The notes under the pieces were generated by a model. The model saw only the letters and a program-made list of their open reading frames with translations. It had not been told where the DNA came from and did no database searches. A DNA stretch of 64,000 nucleotides from Agrobacterium rosae. Its GTDB lineage: Bacteria; Pseudomonadota; Alphaproteobacteria; Rhizobiales; Rhizobiaceae. Shown one piece after another: positions 9,336 to 17,927 of this stretch. Each line of letters starts with the position of its first letter. Positions within the stretch are counted from its first letter, which is position 1. The position numbers were made by a program, and so were the translations under genes. The DNA lies in NCBI RefSeq assembly GCF_002915175.1, contig NZ_NXEJ01000008.1, positions 219,095 through 283,094 on the forward strand, in the 5' to 3' direction.

Positions 9336-10256
9336 TCAGCGCGCCATCACAGCCTCAATTTCAGAAAGCATCGGCATTGCAGGGGCCGTTCCGCGCCGCG
9401 TAACGGCAATACCCGCCGTCGCACAACCGAATCGCACGGCCTGCAACGGCCCTGCACCTCGCGAGAGCGCGGATGCAAAACCACCGACGAACGCATCACC
9501 GGCCCCGGTGGTATCTATTGCCGGACCACACGACGTGGCAGGCACATGCACGGACTCCCCCGGCGCATGAAACAACACGCCGCGTGCACCCAGCGTAATG
9601 ATGGCCACGCCGACACCACGGGACAGGAAAACGTCGCCAGCACTTTGCGCATCATCAAGCGTATCGATTGGAAAGCCGACCAGGGTTGCGGCCTCCGTCT
9701 CATTGGGAATGATAAAATCGCAAAGGCGGTACATTTCCGCCGGAAACGCTTCAGCCGGTGCGGGATTGAAAATCGTCGTGACACCGGCGCTGCGAGCAAT
9801 TTTTAGCGCATGTAGGGCAGCTTCTACCGGCTGCTCAAGTTGCGTGACGAAGACTGCCGACTGCGCAATGGTTTCCTGTGCCGCCTCCACATCGCTGACA
9901 TCTATTGTACCCGCTGCTCCCGCATAAACGATGATGGCATTATCGCCGGTGCTGTCATTCACGTAGATAAAGGCGGCACCTGTCGGCTGGTCATCCATGA
10001 TTGTCAGCTTTGTCGTCACGCCAGCCTGCTCATAGGTTTTCAGCGCAAGATCGCCAAAGGTGTCGCGGCCGATCTTGGAAATAAACGAAACCTCGGCACC
10101 GGCCCGTGCTGCCGCAACCGCCTGATTAGACCCCTTGCCACCCGGACCGACGGAAAAGCCACTGCCGGTTATGGTCTCGCCCAGAGCAGGCATGCGCGGT
10201 GCAAGATAGGCGGTATCGGCAACGAAAATGCCAAGAATGGAAACGCCAGACTTCAT
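9336..10256 (-). CDS. PfkB-family sugar kinase (ribokinase-like)
   Basis: This 306-residue cytoplasmic kinase shows the ribokinase pattern: an N-terminal GIFVADTAYLAPR strand, GPGGKGSNQAVAAARAG near residue 38, EQPVEAALHAL, and the canonical DTTGAGDAFVGGF near residue 247 with the catalytic Asp. The ATG at 10256 is preferred because GAGGT sits 6 bases before it; another ATG 12 bases upstream overlaps the permease stop as ATGA. It is the last gene of the MalK-type sugar operon and is followed by a hairpin. It resembles the kinase at 2641-3528 in family only; the two differ at many positions. Confidence 0.9.
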   Translation of the reverse strand: MKSGVSILGIFVADTAYLAPRMPALGETITGSGFSVGPGGKGSNQAVAAARAGAEVSFISKIGRDTFGDLALKTYEQAGVTTKLTIMDDQPTGAAFIYVNDSTGDNAIIVYAGAAGTIDVSDVEAAQETIAQSAVFVTQLEQPVEAALHALKIARSAGVTTIFNPAPAEAFPAEMYRLCDFIIPNETEAATLVGFPIDTLDDAQSAGDVFLSRGVGVAIITLGARGVLFHAPGESVHVPATSCGPAIDTTGAGDAFVGGFASALSRGAGPLQAVRFGCATAGIAVTRRGTAPAMPMLSEIEAVMAR

Positions 10257-10264
10257 GTTAGACC

Positions 10265-11188
10265 TCATTTAACAGCGCCCGCAGTCAGACCCTTCACGAT
10301 GTAACGCTCCAGGAAGATGCCGACGAGGACGAGCGGCATAATGGCCGCAGTAGCGATGGCAGCCATGGACCACCAATTGATGCCCTGTGAGCCTGTCTGG
10401 CTCGCGACCATCACCGGCAGCGTCTTGGCATTGGAACTCGTCAGAAGCGCGGCGAAGAAATATTCGTTCCAGCATAGAATAATTGAGAGAATGAAGGCCG
10501 CGACCATGCCCGGCAGGGCAATAGGCAGAACGATCCGCATGAACGCACCCCAGATGGAGCAGCCATCCACCAGAGCTGCCTGCTCCAGCTCAACCGGGAT
10601 CGTGTCGAATTGATCGCGCATGATCCAGATGACGATGGGCAGAACCATCAGCGTATAGACGAGGATGAGACCGACCAGCGTATCGAGCAGCATCAAGTGC
10701 TTGTAGAGAACCAGAAACGGCATCGCCAACACAACAGGCGGCAGGATGAGTTGCGACAGGAAGAAGAAGGAGATATCCTTATTTCTCATCCAGAGAAATT
10801 TGTAGGAAAAGCGGCTGAGCCCATATGCCGCCAGCGAGCCGATCAGCACGGCCAGGAACGATGCGCCCGCCGAAGCGACGATGCTGTTGAAAAAGCGGCG
10901 GATGAACTCATCGCGGACGGTCGATTGGGCAAAGATCGTGTCTGGAGACAGACCCAGCGAACGCCAACCTTTCCAGTCCGGCGTAAAATCCACGAAGGGA
11001 ATAAGATGTCCCTGCGTCACGTTCACCGCCGTTTTGAACGAAGTGGTAATCGTCCAGTAAATCGGAAACAGCGAGATGAAGGCCCAGAACACCAGAGCCG
11101 CGTAGATCAGTAGACTGCTGGTCATAAATTGTGGGCGGCGTGCCCAAAGGCTTGGCCGTTTCGTGGATGGTTCATTTGTGATTGCCAT
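10265..11188 (-). CDS. Sugar ABC transporter permease, MalG type
   Basis: This 307-residue inner-membrane permease of the binding-protein-dependent family has about six hydrophobic segments. It carries the cytoplasmic EAA loop ELEQAALVDGCSIWGAFMRI, which docks on the ATPase. The start at 11188 has GAGGTCGACGCC before it and leaves an 11-nucleotide overlap-free junction with the preceding permease. It pairs with the MalF-type permease immediately upstream and the ATPase at 14130-15191 to form one importer. Confidence 0.93.
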   Translation of the reverse strand: MAITNEPSTKRPSLWARRPQFMTSSLLIYAALVFWAFISLFPIYWTITTSFKTAVNVTQGHLIPFVDFTPDWKGWRSLGLSPDTIFAQSTVRDEFIRRFFNSIVASAGASFLAVLIGSLAAYGLSRFSYKFLWMRNKDISFFFLSQLILPPVVLAMPFLVLYKHLMLLDTLVGLILVYTLMVLPIVIWIMRDQFDTIPVELEQAALVDGCSIWGAFMRIVLPIALPGMVAAFILSIILCWNEYFFAALLTSSNAKTLPVMVASQTGSQGINWWSMAAIATAAIMPLVLVGIFLERYIVKGLTAGAVK

Positions 11189-11198
11189 GGCGTCGACC

Positions 11199-12308
11199 TC
11201 AGTTCTCACGTTGCATCCATCGGCTCGCCCCTTTTAGGATGAGTGCGACGAAAATGATGATGATGACGAGATAGAATTCCGCGAGCATCGTGCCGTAGCC
11301 GACATTGGAGCGGTCACGATATTCGCGGAAAATGAAGCTCGACACAGTATCCGTCGCGCCGCCCGGCCCGCCTGCCGTGACGTTTATGACGATGTCGGCA
11401 AGCTTCAGCTGAAAAATGATGCGCAAAATGATGACGGTGATGCTGACCGGCAGCATCAGCGGAAAGGTGATTTCCTTGAAACTCTGCCATCCCGAGGCAC
11501 CATCCACCTTCGCCGCCTCCTTGATTTCAGAAGGTAAGGCTTGGAGGCCCGCGAGCAGCAGTATCATCATGAAGGGAATGGACACCCAGGCATCCATGGC
11601 GATGATCGAGGAACGGGCAAGCCATGGCGTGGAAAAGAACGCAGGATTATCCCAGCCCAGATGACGCGCAAGCGTCGCTGCCGGCCCAAAACGATATTCC
11701 ATCAGCGATTTGCCGATCATCCAGCTTACGGCAACGGGGCTGAGCATCAGCGGCAGCAGGAAAGCAACACGGAAGAACTTACGTGCTTTGATTTCGGCGT
11801 TCAGCAGCAATGCCAGTCCGAAGGCAATGGCATACTGGACCAGCACCGACAGAACATAATAGACCATGTTCAGCAGCGCGTTCCAGAAATAGCGATCCGC
11901 AAACAGGGTGCGGAGGTTATCGAGACCATTGAACCGGCGGCCCGCCACCGCACTCAGGTTCCAGTCGGTAAAGGCGATATAGAGGCCGAAGACGGTTGGA
12001 AAGACTACCATGGCAACGGTAAAAAGAACGGCGGGCAGTACAAAAGCGGCCCGCTGGCCCGCCTCCCCGCGGATCATGACTTGTGCCGCGCACAGCGCCA
12101 CGGCCCAGATGACATAGGCGAACAGCAGCGGTCGCCAACTGACGAAACCAAAGGCGGTGATGCCCGCCACATCTGTTATCTGCGCAAGAAGGACGCCAAA
12201 GAGCAGCACCGTCGCGGCCACCAGCAGCAGCTTGCCGCGCCGTGCGGAGCTTGGTGGAACGAGGCTTCGCTTCACGGGGCTGATGGTTTGCGTAATCGTA
12301 TGCGACAT
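11199..12308 (-). CDS. Sugar ABC transporter permease, MalF/UgpA type
   Basis: This 369-residue permease has about eight hydrophobic stretches, the first at about residues 28-50. The EAA-type loop SEIKEAAKVDGASGWQSFKEI lies in the C-terminal third and contacts the ATPase. Extra N-terminal helices before the permease domain are common in MalF-like subunits. It sits 99 bases after the binding-protein gene and just before the MalG-type partner. Confidence 0.93.
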   Translation of the reverse strand: MSHTITQTISPVKRSLVPPSSARRGKLLLVAATVLLFGVLLAQITDVAGITAFGFVSWRPLLFAYVIWAVALCAAQVMIRGEAGQRAAFVLPAVLFTVAMVVFPTVFGLYIAFTDWNLSAVAGRRFNGLDNLRTLFADRYFWNALLNMVYYVLSVLVQYAIAFGLALLLNAEIKARKFFRVAFLLPLMLSPVAVSWMIGKSLMEYRFGPAATLARHLGWDNPAFFSTPWLARSSIIAMDAWVSIPFMMILLLAGLQALPSEIKEAAKVDGASGWQSFKEITFPLMLPVSITVIILRIIFQLKLADIVINVTAGGPGGATDTVSSFIFREYRDRSNVGYGTMLAEFYLVIIIIFVALILKGASRWMQREN

Positions 12309-12407
12309 GGGCAGACCTCTGGGCTGGTAAGCCTAACGGAAGACTATGGCTCAGGCGGCGAAAGCCGTGCCGCCTGAGTTATTGCTGAAACTCGATAGCT
12401 GCTGGGG

Positions 12408-14069
12408 TCAGCCTCCGAGCGACGCTTTATAGAGCGCAACCTGCTTGTCTCGGCCAAGCTGGTCGGTGAGCTTTTCCCATGCCGCAGCGATGGCATCGGC
12501 CCCGGCCTGAGCGCTGGCCTGACCGGCAAACACCGTGGCAAGTTCATCTTCCGCTATGCTGTAATATTGGAAGATGCCCGGAATACGCGGCTCGATGGCG
12601 GCATTGGGGTGGTTGTAGGAGCTCGACTGCGAAGCGAGATAGTTCGAGATAAACGCTTCGTCGTAACCAGCCGTCACCCATTCCTTGATGTCGAACTGGC
12701 TCTTGCGATAGCACTGGAAGCCGGATGGATAGGCCGCTGTCCACAGCGCGATATCCTTGCCGCCGAGATGAGCCGCTGCACTCCAGGCTGCCTTCTTCTT
12801 TTTCTCGTCACTATCGACCCGAGACATGACGTATACGCCCCAGCCGAGATAGGCCATGTTCGGTGCATAGTTCGGGCCACTGGCAAGCTTTTCCCATTTA
12901 CCCGTCTTCGCGTTATAAACGTCGTCCGAGCCCGGCAGAATATCGAAGCCGATCGTGTCACCCACGACCGAACTATCGCTTGTACGCGCGGCAGCACCCA
13001 CATCGCCCCACCACGACACCATAGAGCCGGTTCCAGCCAGAAACTGCTGGAACGCCGTGGTGCCCGGATCGGCGTTGAGCTGGTCGCCCGCCTCTGATGG
13101 CAAGGCATCGATAACGTCCTGAATGGCACGAACCCAAGCGGGGTTGTTGATGCGCGGCTTCATCGTATCAGCGTCGAACAGCCACGCTTTGTCATCCGGA
13201 TGCTTGGCATAGGCCGTCGCACGGCTGCCGAGGAAGTAGAAGCCGAAACCGCCCCAGGCCTTTGGTGCATCGAGATAACCGATGGCATCAGTACCACCAA
13301 TTTTCTTGCCCTTGAGGAATTTGGTGACTTCCTGAACCTTCTGCCAGGTCTTCGGCACGCCCCACTCGCCTTGATGGCCTTCGTCCTTCCAGGCTTTGGC
13401 AAGGTCGGCATCCGTGAAATAATCGGTGCGATAGTTGAAGTTGTGGCAATCGCCATCGACGGAAACGCGGTAGGTCTTGCCATCCCACGTACCGACGGGC
13501 GCTTTCAGGTAATCGACATAGTCGTCCATGTCGATCTGGGCCTTGACCCAGTCGGGCATTTCCGAGGCGAGCCCCTTGCCGCAAACATCGCCTTCGAAGG
13601 GAGCGCCCATTTCGAGAAGGTCGAAATCGACCGTGCCGGTGGCAATGGCCTGCTGAAGGCGTGGATTGTAGTCGGCTTGCGCCAGATCGATCCAGGTAAT
13701 CTTGGCCCCGGTGTAGTCTTCCCAAGGCTTGAGGAAACCTCGAAATAGAACGTTGTGAAGGTTCTGGTTGTTGAGGCCCATGAAGGACAGTTCGACACCG
13801 GCAAACTCGCCTTGCTTGACGTTCTTCTTCGTCGCCTCAAGGCACATCTCGCCAACTTTTTGCCAATCGGCATCGGTGGGAGAGCCCTTGCCCACACCCG
13901 GCACCTGCAAGATTTGGCTGCGCAAGGATGCATCCTGCGCATAAGCTGCTCCAAGCGGACCCAGCATACTGCCCGCCGCAGCCACGGCACCCAAGCTTGC
14001 GCCCGTTTTCAAGATGGCACGGCGGCTCAGGCCGATCGCCATCATTCTCTCGAAATCACTGACTTTCAT
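12408..14069 (-). CDS. Extracellular sugar-binding protein with Tat signal
   Basis: This 553-residue family-1 solute-binding protein is larger than the common 420-residue members. It begins with a twin-arginine signal (SRRAILKTGASLGAVAAAG, about residues 14-33, cleavage near AYA-QD), so it is probably exported folded. The mature part carries WIDLAQADYNPRLQQA and later AFQQFLAGTGSMVSWWGD, both typical of the family. The large size and Tat export resemble binding proteins used for polyols or larger sugars in rhizobia, but the ligand cannot be assigned. It is encoded between the ATPase gene and the two permease genes. Confidence 0.9.
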   Translation of the reverse strand: MKVSDFERMMAIGLSRRAILKTGASLGAVAAAGSMLGPLGAAYAQDASLRSQILQVPGVGKGSPTDADWQKVGEMCLEATKKNVKQGEFAGVELSFMGLNNQNLHNVLFRGFLKPWEDYTGAKITWIDLAQADYNPRLQQAIATGTVDFDLLEMGAPFEGDVCGKGLASEMPDWVKAQIDMDDYVDYLKAPVGTWDGKTYRVSVDGDCHNFNYRTDYFTDADLAKAWKDEGHQGEWGVPKTWQKVQEVTKFLKGKKIGGTDAIGYLDAPKAWGGFGFYFLGSRATAYAKHPDDKAWLFDADTMKPRINNPAWVRAIQDVIDALPSEAGDQLNADPGTTAFQQFLAGTGSMVSWWGDVGAAARTSDSSVVGDTIGFDILPGSDDVYNAKTGKWEKLASGPNYAPNMAYLGWGVYVMSRVDSDEKKKKAAWSAAAHLGGKDIALWTAAYPSGFQCYRKSQFDIKEWVTAGYDEAFISNYLASQSSSYNHPNAAIEPRIPGIFQYYSIAEDELATVFAGQASAQAGADAIAAAWEKLTDQLGRDKQVALYKASLGG

Positions 14070-14129
14070 GCGGTTCTCCTCCCGTTGATTGTTATCGTCG
14101 CTTTTCTCCTCGCAGCGACGACCAGAGCT

Positions 14130-15191
14130 TTAGTCCAGCCTCAGCCCGCTTTCTCCATCGAACAGATGGACCAGCGCCACCTCAGGCGTCATGGCAATCG
14201 TACCGCCCGCGGGCTCTTCCACGCGGTCGCGAAACACACCGATGATCTTTTGCTGTCCGAGTTTGGCAAAGACCTGTGTTTCCGAGCCGGTGGATTCCAC
14301 CACAGTGACCTGCGCGCTGACAGCACCGCCAAGCATGAAGTGCTCCGGTCGAATACCATAAAAGGCAGACTTGCCATCTGAACCAGCAGGCGCACGCGAA
14401 AGCGGCAGGCGAATGCCATCATCCGTTTCGAAGTATGGTTCTGCGGCGCTGCGAATATAGCCTTTGATCAAGTTCATGGACGGGGAACCGATGAAACCGG
14501 CGACAAACGTGTTGGCAGGCTTGTCATAAAGCGTTAGCGGCGAGCCAATCTGCTCGACCCGGCCATCACGCAACACGACGATGCGGTCGGCCATGGTCAT
14601 GGCTTCCACCTGATCATGCGTCACATAGATCATGGTCGTGGCCAAGCGACGCTGCAATTCCTTGATTTCGGCACGCATCTGCACGCGCAGCTTGGCATCG
14701 AGATTGGATAGCGGCTCATCGAACAGGAAGACCTTGGGGTCGCGCACGATCGCCCGCCCCATGGCCACACGTTGGCGCTGGCCGCCGGAAAGCTGGCGGG
14801 GGTAACGGGTGAGATATGGAATGAGATCGAGAATTTCGGCGGCTTTGCGGACCCGGGCGTCGATATCGACCTTGGTTTCGCCGCGCATTTTCAGCGCAAA
14901 GCCCATATTCTCCGCAACGGTCTTGTGCGGATAGAGTGCGTAGCTCTGAAACACCATTGCGATATCGCGGTCTTTCGGCGGCAGGTCGTTGACCACCTTG
15001 CCGTCGATCTGGATATCGCCAAACGTAATCGGCTCCAGCCCTGCGACCATGCGCAGCAGCGTCGATTTTCCGCAGCCGGAAGGCCCCACCAGAACGACGA
15101 ATTCGCCGTCGGGTATTTCAACGGAAACGCCATGGATCACCGTCAGGCTGCCATAGGCCTTTCCGACATTGACGATATTCATCGATGCCAA
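14130..15191 (-). CDS. Sugar ABC transporter ATPase, MalK/UgpC type
   Basis: This ATPase of about 353 residues has Walker A GPSGCGKST, Q-loop VFQSYALYPH, signature [15 protein letters not shown], Walker B VFLFDEPLSNLD and the switch histidine in YVTHDQVEAM, followed by a C-terminal OB-type regulatory domain. It energises the two permeases downstream. The start is uncertain: a TTG at 15191 has GGAGGAG at an ideal 8 bases, whereas the first ATG (15182) is 17 bases from that site, so the TTG is preferred. It is the first gene of the leftward operon; the divergent mutarotase gene begins 361 bases away. Confidence 0.92.
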   Translation of the reverse strand: MASMNIVNVGKAYGSLTVIHGVSVEIPDGEFVVLVGPSGCGKSTLLRMVAGLEPITFGDIQIDGKVVNDLPPKDRDIAMVFQSYALYPHKTVAENMGFALKMRGETKVDIDARVRKAAEILDLIPYLTRYPRQLSGGQRQRVAMGRAIVRDPKVFLFDEPLSNLDAKLRVQMRAEIKELQRRLATTMIYVTHDQVEAMTMADRIVVLRDGRVEQIGSPLTLYDKPANTFVAGFIGSPSMNLIKGYIRSAAEPYFETDDGIRLPLSRAPAGSDGKSAFYGIRPEHFMLGGAVSAQVTVVESTGSETQVFAKLGQQKIIGVFRDRVEEPAGGTIAMTPEVALVHLFDGESGLRLD

Positions 15192-15552
15192 AAGCTTTTC
15201 TCCTCCCACGGTGTCGCGCACTCCTCGCGACGTCGCGCCTCCCTTTGAATGGGCGGATGCCGCCACCCGCTGCACCCGCCATCATCATCTTATCCTTGGG
15301 AGGACATCATCCGTTTTCAGAACTTCACACATCTTTATGATTTTGTAAATTGCACTTTCAGAACTTCTTAAATATTTTCCTCTTCGGCAAACGAAACTGA
15401 GCCACGGAAGAATTTTCAGGCGGAATATTTAATGTATTCAGGTGGCGCAACGAGAAGACTCGGAAGGGATTTGCGTACCGCTCAATTGCACACATTACGA
15501 ATATGATATAACTCGTGAAGAATAAGTCTGCAGTTCCAGGGAGGAGAAAGCA
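15192..15552. other. Divergent control region with TTTCAGAACTTC repeats
   Basis: This 361-base gap separates two divergent sugar genes and has no convincing gene. It holds the regulatory box at 15321-15349 and a 12-base direct repeat TTTCAGAACTTC at 15315-15326 and 15356-15367 (41-base period, about four helical turns). The first copy overlaps the left half of the box. The section from 15320 to 15540 is distinctly AT-rich, as expected for promoters. Confidence 0.6.
15321..15349. promoter_or_regulatory. Regulatory box 2 (AACTTCACA-N11-TTTTGTAAA)
   Basis: Both 9-base halves and the 11-base spacing are identical to those of box 1 at 9147-9175; only the spacer sequence differs. It is 130 bases before the ATPase start on the minus strand and 204 bases before the mutarotase on the plus strand. 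Shared control with the isomerase operon is inferred. Confidence 0.6.
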
Positions 15553-15993
15553 GTGCTCAAAGGGATCGACCCTATTATCAATGCTGAACTGATACACGCC
15601 CTGATGCTGATGGGACATGGTGATCAGTTGGTCTTATGCGATATCAATCATCCTGCACAAACCATCGCGCGTCAAACGACTTATGGCAGCTTGATCAATG
15701 TTTCAGGATGCGGGCTGGAGTGCGCTGCGTATGCCATTTTGAAGCTATTTCCTCTGGACACATTCGTTGATGCACCCGTAAAGCGCATGCAGCTCGTCGG
15801 AGACCCCAACGGCCAGGTTCCGATTTTCGCGACCATGCAGGGTGTCGTTGACAAGGCAGAAGGACGCCCTGTCGAGATCGAGCCGTTGGAACGGTTTGAG
15901 TTCTACGAGGCCGCGAAGAAGTCCTTCGCAATTGTAAGAACATCTGATCCGGGGCCATATGGCTGCTTCATTTTCAGCAAGGGCGTCTGTTAA
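15553..15993 (+). CDS. RbsD/FucU-family sugar mutarotase
   Basis: This 146-residue cytoplasmic protein of the RbsD/FucU family interconverts anomers or ring forms of a sugar (ribose pyranose/furanose or fucose anomers in characterised members). The family signature HALMLMGHGDQLVLCD near residues 15-30 includes the conserved GHGD histidine. The C-terminal FAIVRTSDPGPYGCFIFSKG matches the FucU-like end. It starts with GTG behind a strong GGAGGAGAAAG site. It is divergent from the MalK-type operon and shares its control region, so it probably prepares the imported sugar for the kinase. Confidence 0.88.
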   Translation: MLKGIDPIINAELIHALMLMGHGDQLVLCDINHPAQTIARQTTYGSLINVSGCGLECAAYAILKLFPLDTFVDAPVKRMQLVGDPNGQVPIFATMQGVVDKAEGRPVEIEPLERFEFYEAAKKSFAIVRTSDPGPYGCFIFSKGVC

Positions 15994-16098
15994 GCGCTAC
16001 TCCAAACGAGGAATAGCGCAATAAAAACCCAGCAATCTGGTGGTTGCCGGGTCGTAAAAGTAACCGTTTTGGCTTCTGGAAAGAGGGCCAATGCGCCC

Positions 16099-16608
16099 TT
16101 AGATGGCGGCGACCGTGGACATGGTGTCTCCCATGTGGTTGGCCAGAAAGTGCTTTGCCCGGTTCACACGGCTTTTCACCGTGCCGACAGAGATTTGGCA
16201 TTCACTGGCAGCCGCGTCGTAAGCCTGGCCATCTTCGATAACGAGGTGAAAAACGTGCCGGTAGACGGGCGGCATTGCTGCCAATGCACGATCATATTCT
16301 ATTTTGCGGATAGCCCACTCCTGCGGGGATGATGCAGCGGGAATGAGGTGTTCCATGTTGTTTGTTCCCACAGTAACCCGCCTGCTCTTTTGATAAGCGG
16401 TGTGATGCGCGTTGCGCATGATCGTGAACATCCACGATTTGAGACTGGTTCCTGGTGTAAAGGAAGGAAGCGCCCGAAGAGCCTTGAGCAGGGTTTCCTG
16501 AACCAGATCATCCACATCCGTCTGGCTACGGTGGAAACGCCACGCGAACTTCTGAAGAGCGGGTATAAGAGAGACAACTTCCTGCTGGATACTCAACTCT
16601 GCTGACAT
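16099..16608 (-). CDS. ECF-type RNA polymerase sigma factor
   Basis: This 169-residue protein contains only sigma region 2 (DVDDLVQETLLKALRALPSF, about residues 31-50, with SLKSWMFTIMRN for -10 recognition) and region 4 (AASECQISVGTVKSRVNRAK, the helix-turn-helix for the -35). It resembles the EcfG/ECF15-like group of alphaproteobacteria, but no PhyR or NepR gene lies next to it, so it may be an accessory paralogue of the general-stress sigma factor. ATG is preceded by AAGGAG; that site lies inside a potential stem-loop (16612-16640). The neighbouring genes face both ways and are not obviously co-transcribed. Confidence 0.9.
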   Translation of the reverse strand: MSAELSIQQEVVSLIPALQKFAWRFHRSQTDVDDLVQETLLKALRALPSFTPGTSLKSWMFTIMRNAHHTAYQKSRRVTVGTNNMEHLIPAASSPQEWAIRKIEYDRALAAMPPVYRHVFHLVIEDGQAYDAAASECQISVGTVKSRVNRAKHFLANHMGDTMSTVAAI

Positions 16609-16611
16609 GCC

Positions 16612-16640
16612 CTTGATCTCCTTGTTTGAGCTAGATCAAG
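16612..16640 (-). promoter_or_regulatory. Possible leader stem-loop around the sigma factor ribosome site
   Basis: Plus-strand CTTGATC (16612-16618) and GATCAAG (16634-16640) are perfect inverted arms. In the sigma mRNA they would form a 7-bp stem whose loop contains most of the AAGGAG ribosome site and which ends three bases before the ATG. Translational control is inferred only. Confidence 0.35.
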
Positions 16641-16827
16641 TCGCAGAGAGCCTCATCGTTCCGGTCAATGGCAGACAGTACGTTAGCGTACCATTATATC
16701 TAATAAGCTTGCATAGGCTGCGATTTAGCATAAGTGCTGCTGCGTTTTTGGGCGCGTTGTTCAACCGTATTCAGCAAGTCGTGGCACGATGGTAAACGGT
16801 CTTTTGTTGTTGTTACTGGCTCTGTTG

Positions 16828-17061
16828 TCAATCAAAACGCACCGCTGTTCTGAATGGAACTCTTCCAGCGATATCACCGTTTTCGGTGGTAATTTCAAAT
16901 ATCTCGCCGTCTATCACCTCACCCCGCGCCAGACGCTCAGCCAGTATCTCGCGCGCGGCCTGAAAGGCTTCATCACATGCTGCTTCGAGCGTGTCGAATT
17001 CCGCTCCCTCCGGGTCTCGTGCCAGTCTCCCATGGCTGCGGACGTGAAAGTAGTATCGCAT
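16828..17061 (-). CDS. DUF6894-type small protein
   Basis: This 77-residue protein begins MRYYFHVRSHGRLARDPEGA and continues with FDTLEAACDEAFQAAREILA, the pattern of the small DUF6894 proteins widespread in rhizobia. Their function is unknown. A GGAG site precedes the ATG. No signal peptide or membrane segment is visible. It lies between the sigma factor and a Crp/Fnr regulator, a neighbourhood suggesting stress-linked expression. Confidence 0.75.
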   Translation of the reverse strand: MRYYFHVRSHGRLARDPEGAEFDTLEAACDEAFQAAREILAERLARGEVIDGEIFEITTENGDIAGRVPFRTAVRFD

Positions 17062-17201
17062 TGCAGTTCTCCGATTTCACTCCGAACCATCGGCAGTTGC
17101 GAAAGTTTCATTGATTTCGATACGTGGCAGAAAAGAGGGAGTAGGTTGAACTCGTCTTGCCGCAGCACCCCACATTACAGACCCCATGAAAGGGCACGAC
17201 T

Positions 17202-17894
17202 TTGACCTGGACCAACAACGGCCTGCTTAAAACCCTGTCTGAAGAGGACGTAGACCTCGTGCGACCACACCTCGAACCTGTCACCCTGCAACAGGAACAG
17301 TCCCTGTTCGAGAGATACGAGCCGATCACTCACGTTTACTTTTTCGAAAGCGGCCTTTCATCGGAAGTTGTTGTTGCCAGCAAGTCGATTGAGGTCGGCT
17401 GCATCGGTCACGAAGGCTGTTCAGGCGTGCCAGTCCTGTTGGGCGTAGATGCCAGTCCGCACAAGGCCTTTATGCAGGCTGGCGGCAAAGCGGTAAGGAT
17501 CGCTTCGCATGAGCTTCAGGGACTTATGGATGACAGCCGTACGCTCCGGGAACTTCTTCTCCGATACGCCCATGTTTTCATGATACAGATTGCTGCAACA
17601 GCACTGGCTGACGGACGCTACGGCGTAGAGCAGCGCCTCGCACGCTGGCTTCTGATGTGTCAGGACCGTCTGGGAGATGAGCTTCCCCTCACACACGATT
17701 TTCTGGCGGTCATGCTGGGCGTCAGACGGCCCAGCGTCACGGATGCCCTGCACAAGCTGGAAGGAAACCGCGCCATCAAGGCGGAACGCGCCATGATCAC
17801 GGTTAGGAACAGAGCGATCCTTGAGGAAACGGCTGGTGACTCCTACGGGATTCCGGAAGAGGAATATCGTCGGCTGATTACAAAACGACAATGA
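17202..17894 (+). CDS. Crp/Fnr-family transcriptional regulator
   Basis: This 230-residue regulator has an N-terminal cyclic-nucleotide-binding-like beta-roll (about residues 10-125) and a C-terminal winged helix (LTHDFLAVMLGVRRPSVTDA is the recognition region, about residues 165-185). The cysteine cluster of oxygen-sensing FNR proteins is absent. The start is a TTG with AAAGGG 7 bases before it; no better ATG is in frame. This subgroup is common in rhizobia and usually uncharacterised. It stands alone, converging on the AttH-like gene 33 bases away. Confidence 0.88.
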   Translation: MTWTNNGLLKTLSEEDVDLVRPHLEPVTLQQEQSLFERYEPITHVYFFESGLSSEVVVASKSIEVGCIGHEGCSGVPVLLGVDASPHKAFMQAGGKAVRIASHELQGLMDDSRTLRELLLRYAHVFMIQIAATALADGRYGVEQRLARWLLMCQDRLGDELPLTHDFLAVMLGVRRPSVTDALHKLEGNRAIKAERAMITVRNRAILEETAGDSYGIPEEEYRRLITKRQ

Positions 17895-17927
17895 CAGGCT
17901 TTGCGTCGGTCAGGTCGACCAATCGGT

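Noticed and set aside
16636..16662. GGAAC on the minus strand upstream of the ECF sigma factor, suggesting autoregulation
   Set aside because: At 16 or 17 bases the -10 reads ACTT or CTTG rather than CGTT, so the match is too poor.
16856..16881. Perfect GGAAC-N17-CGTT match on the plus strand
   Set aside because: It lies inside the oppositely oriented DUF6894 gene and about 320 bases before the next plus-strand start, and one such match is expected by chance in this length.
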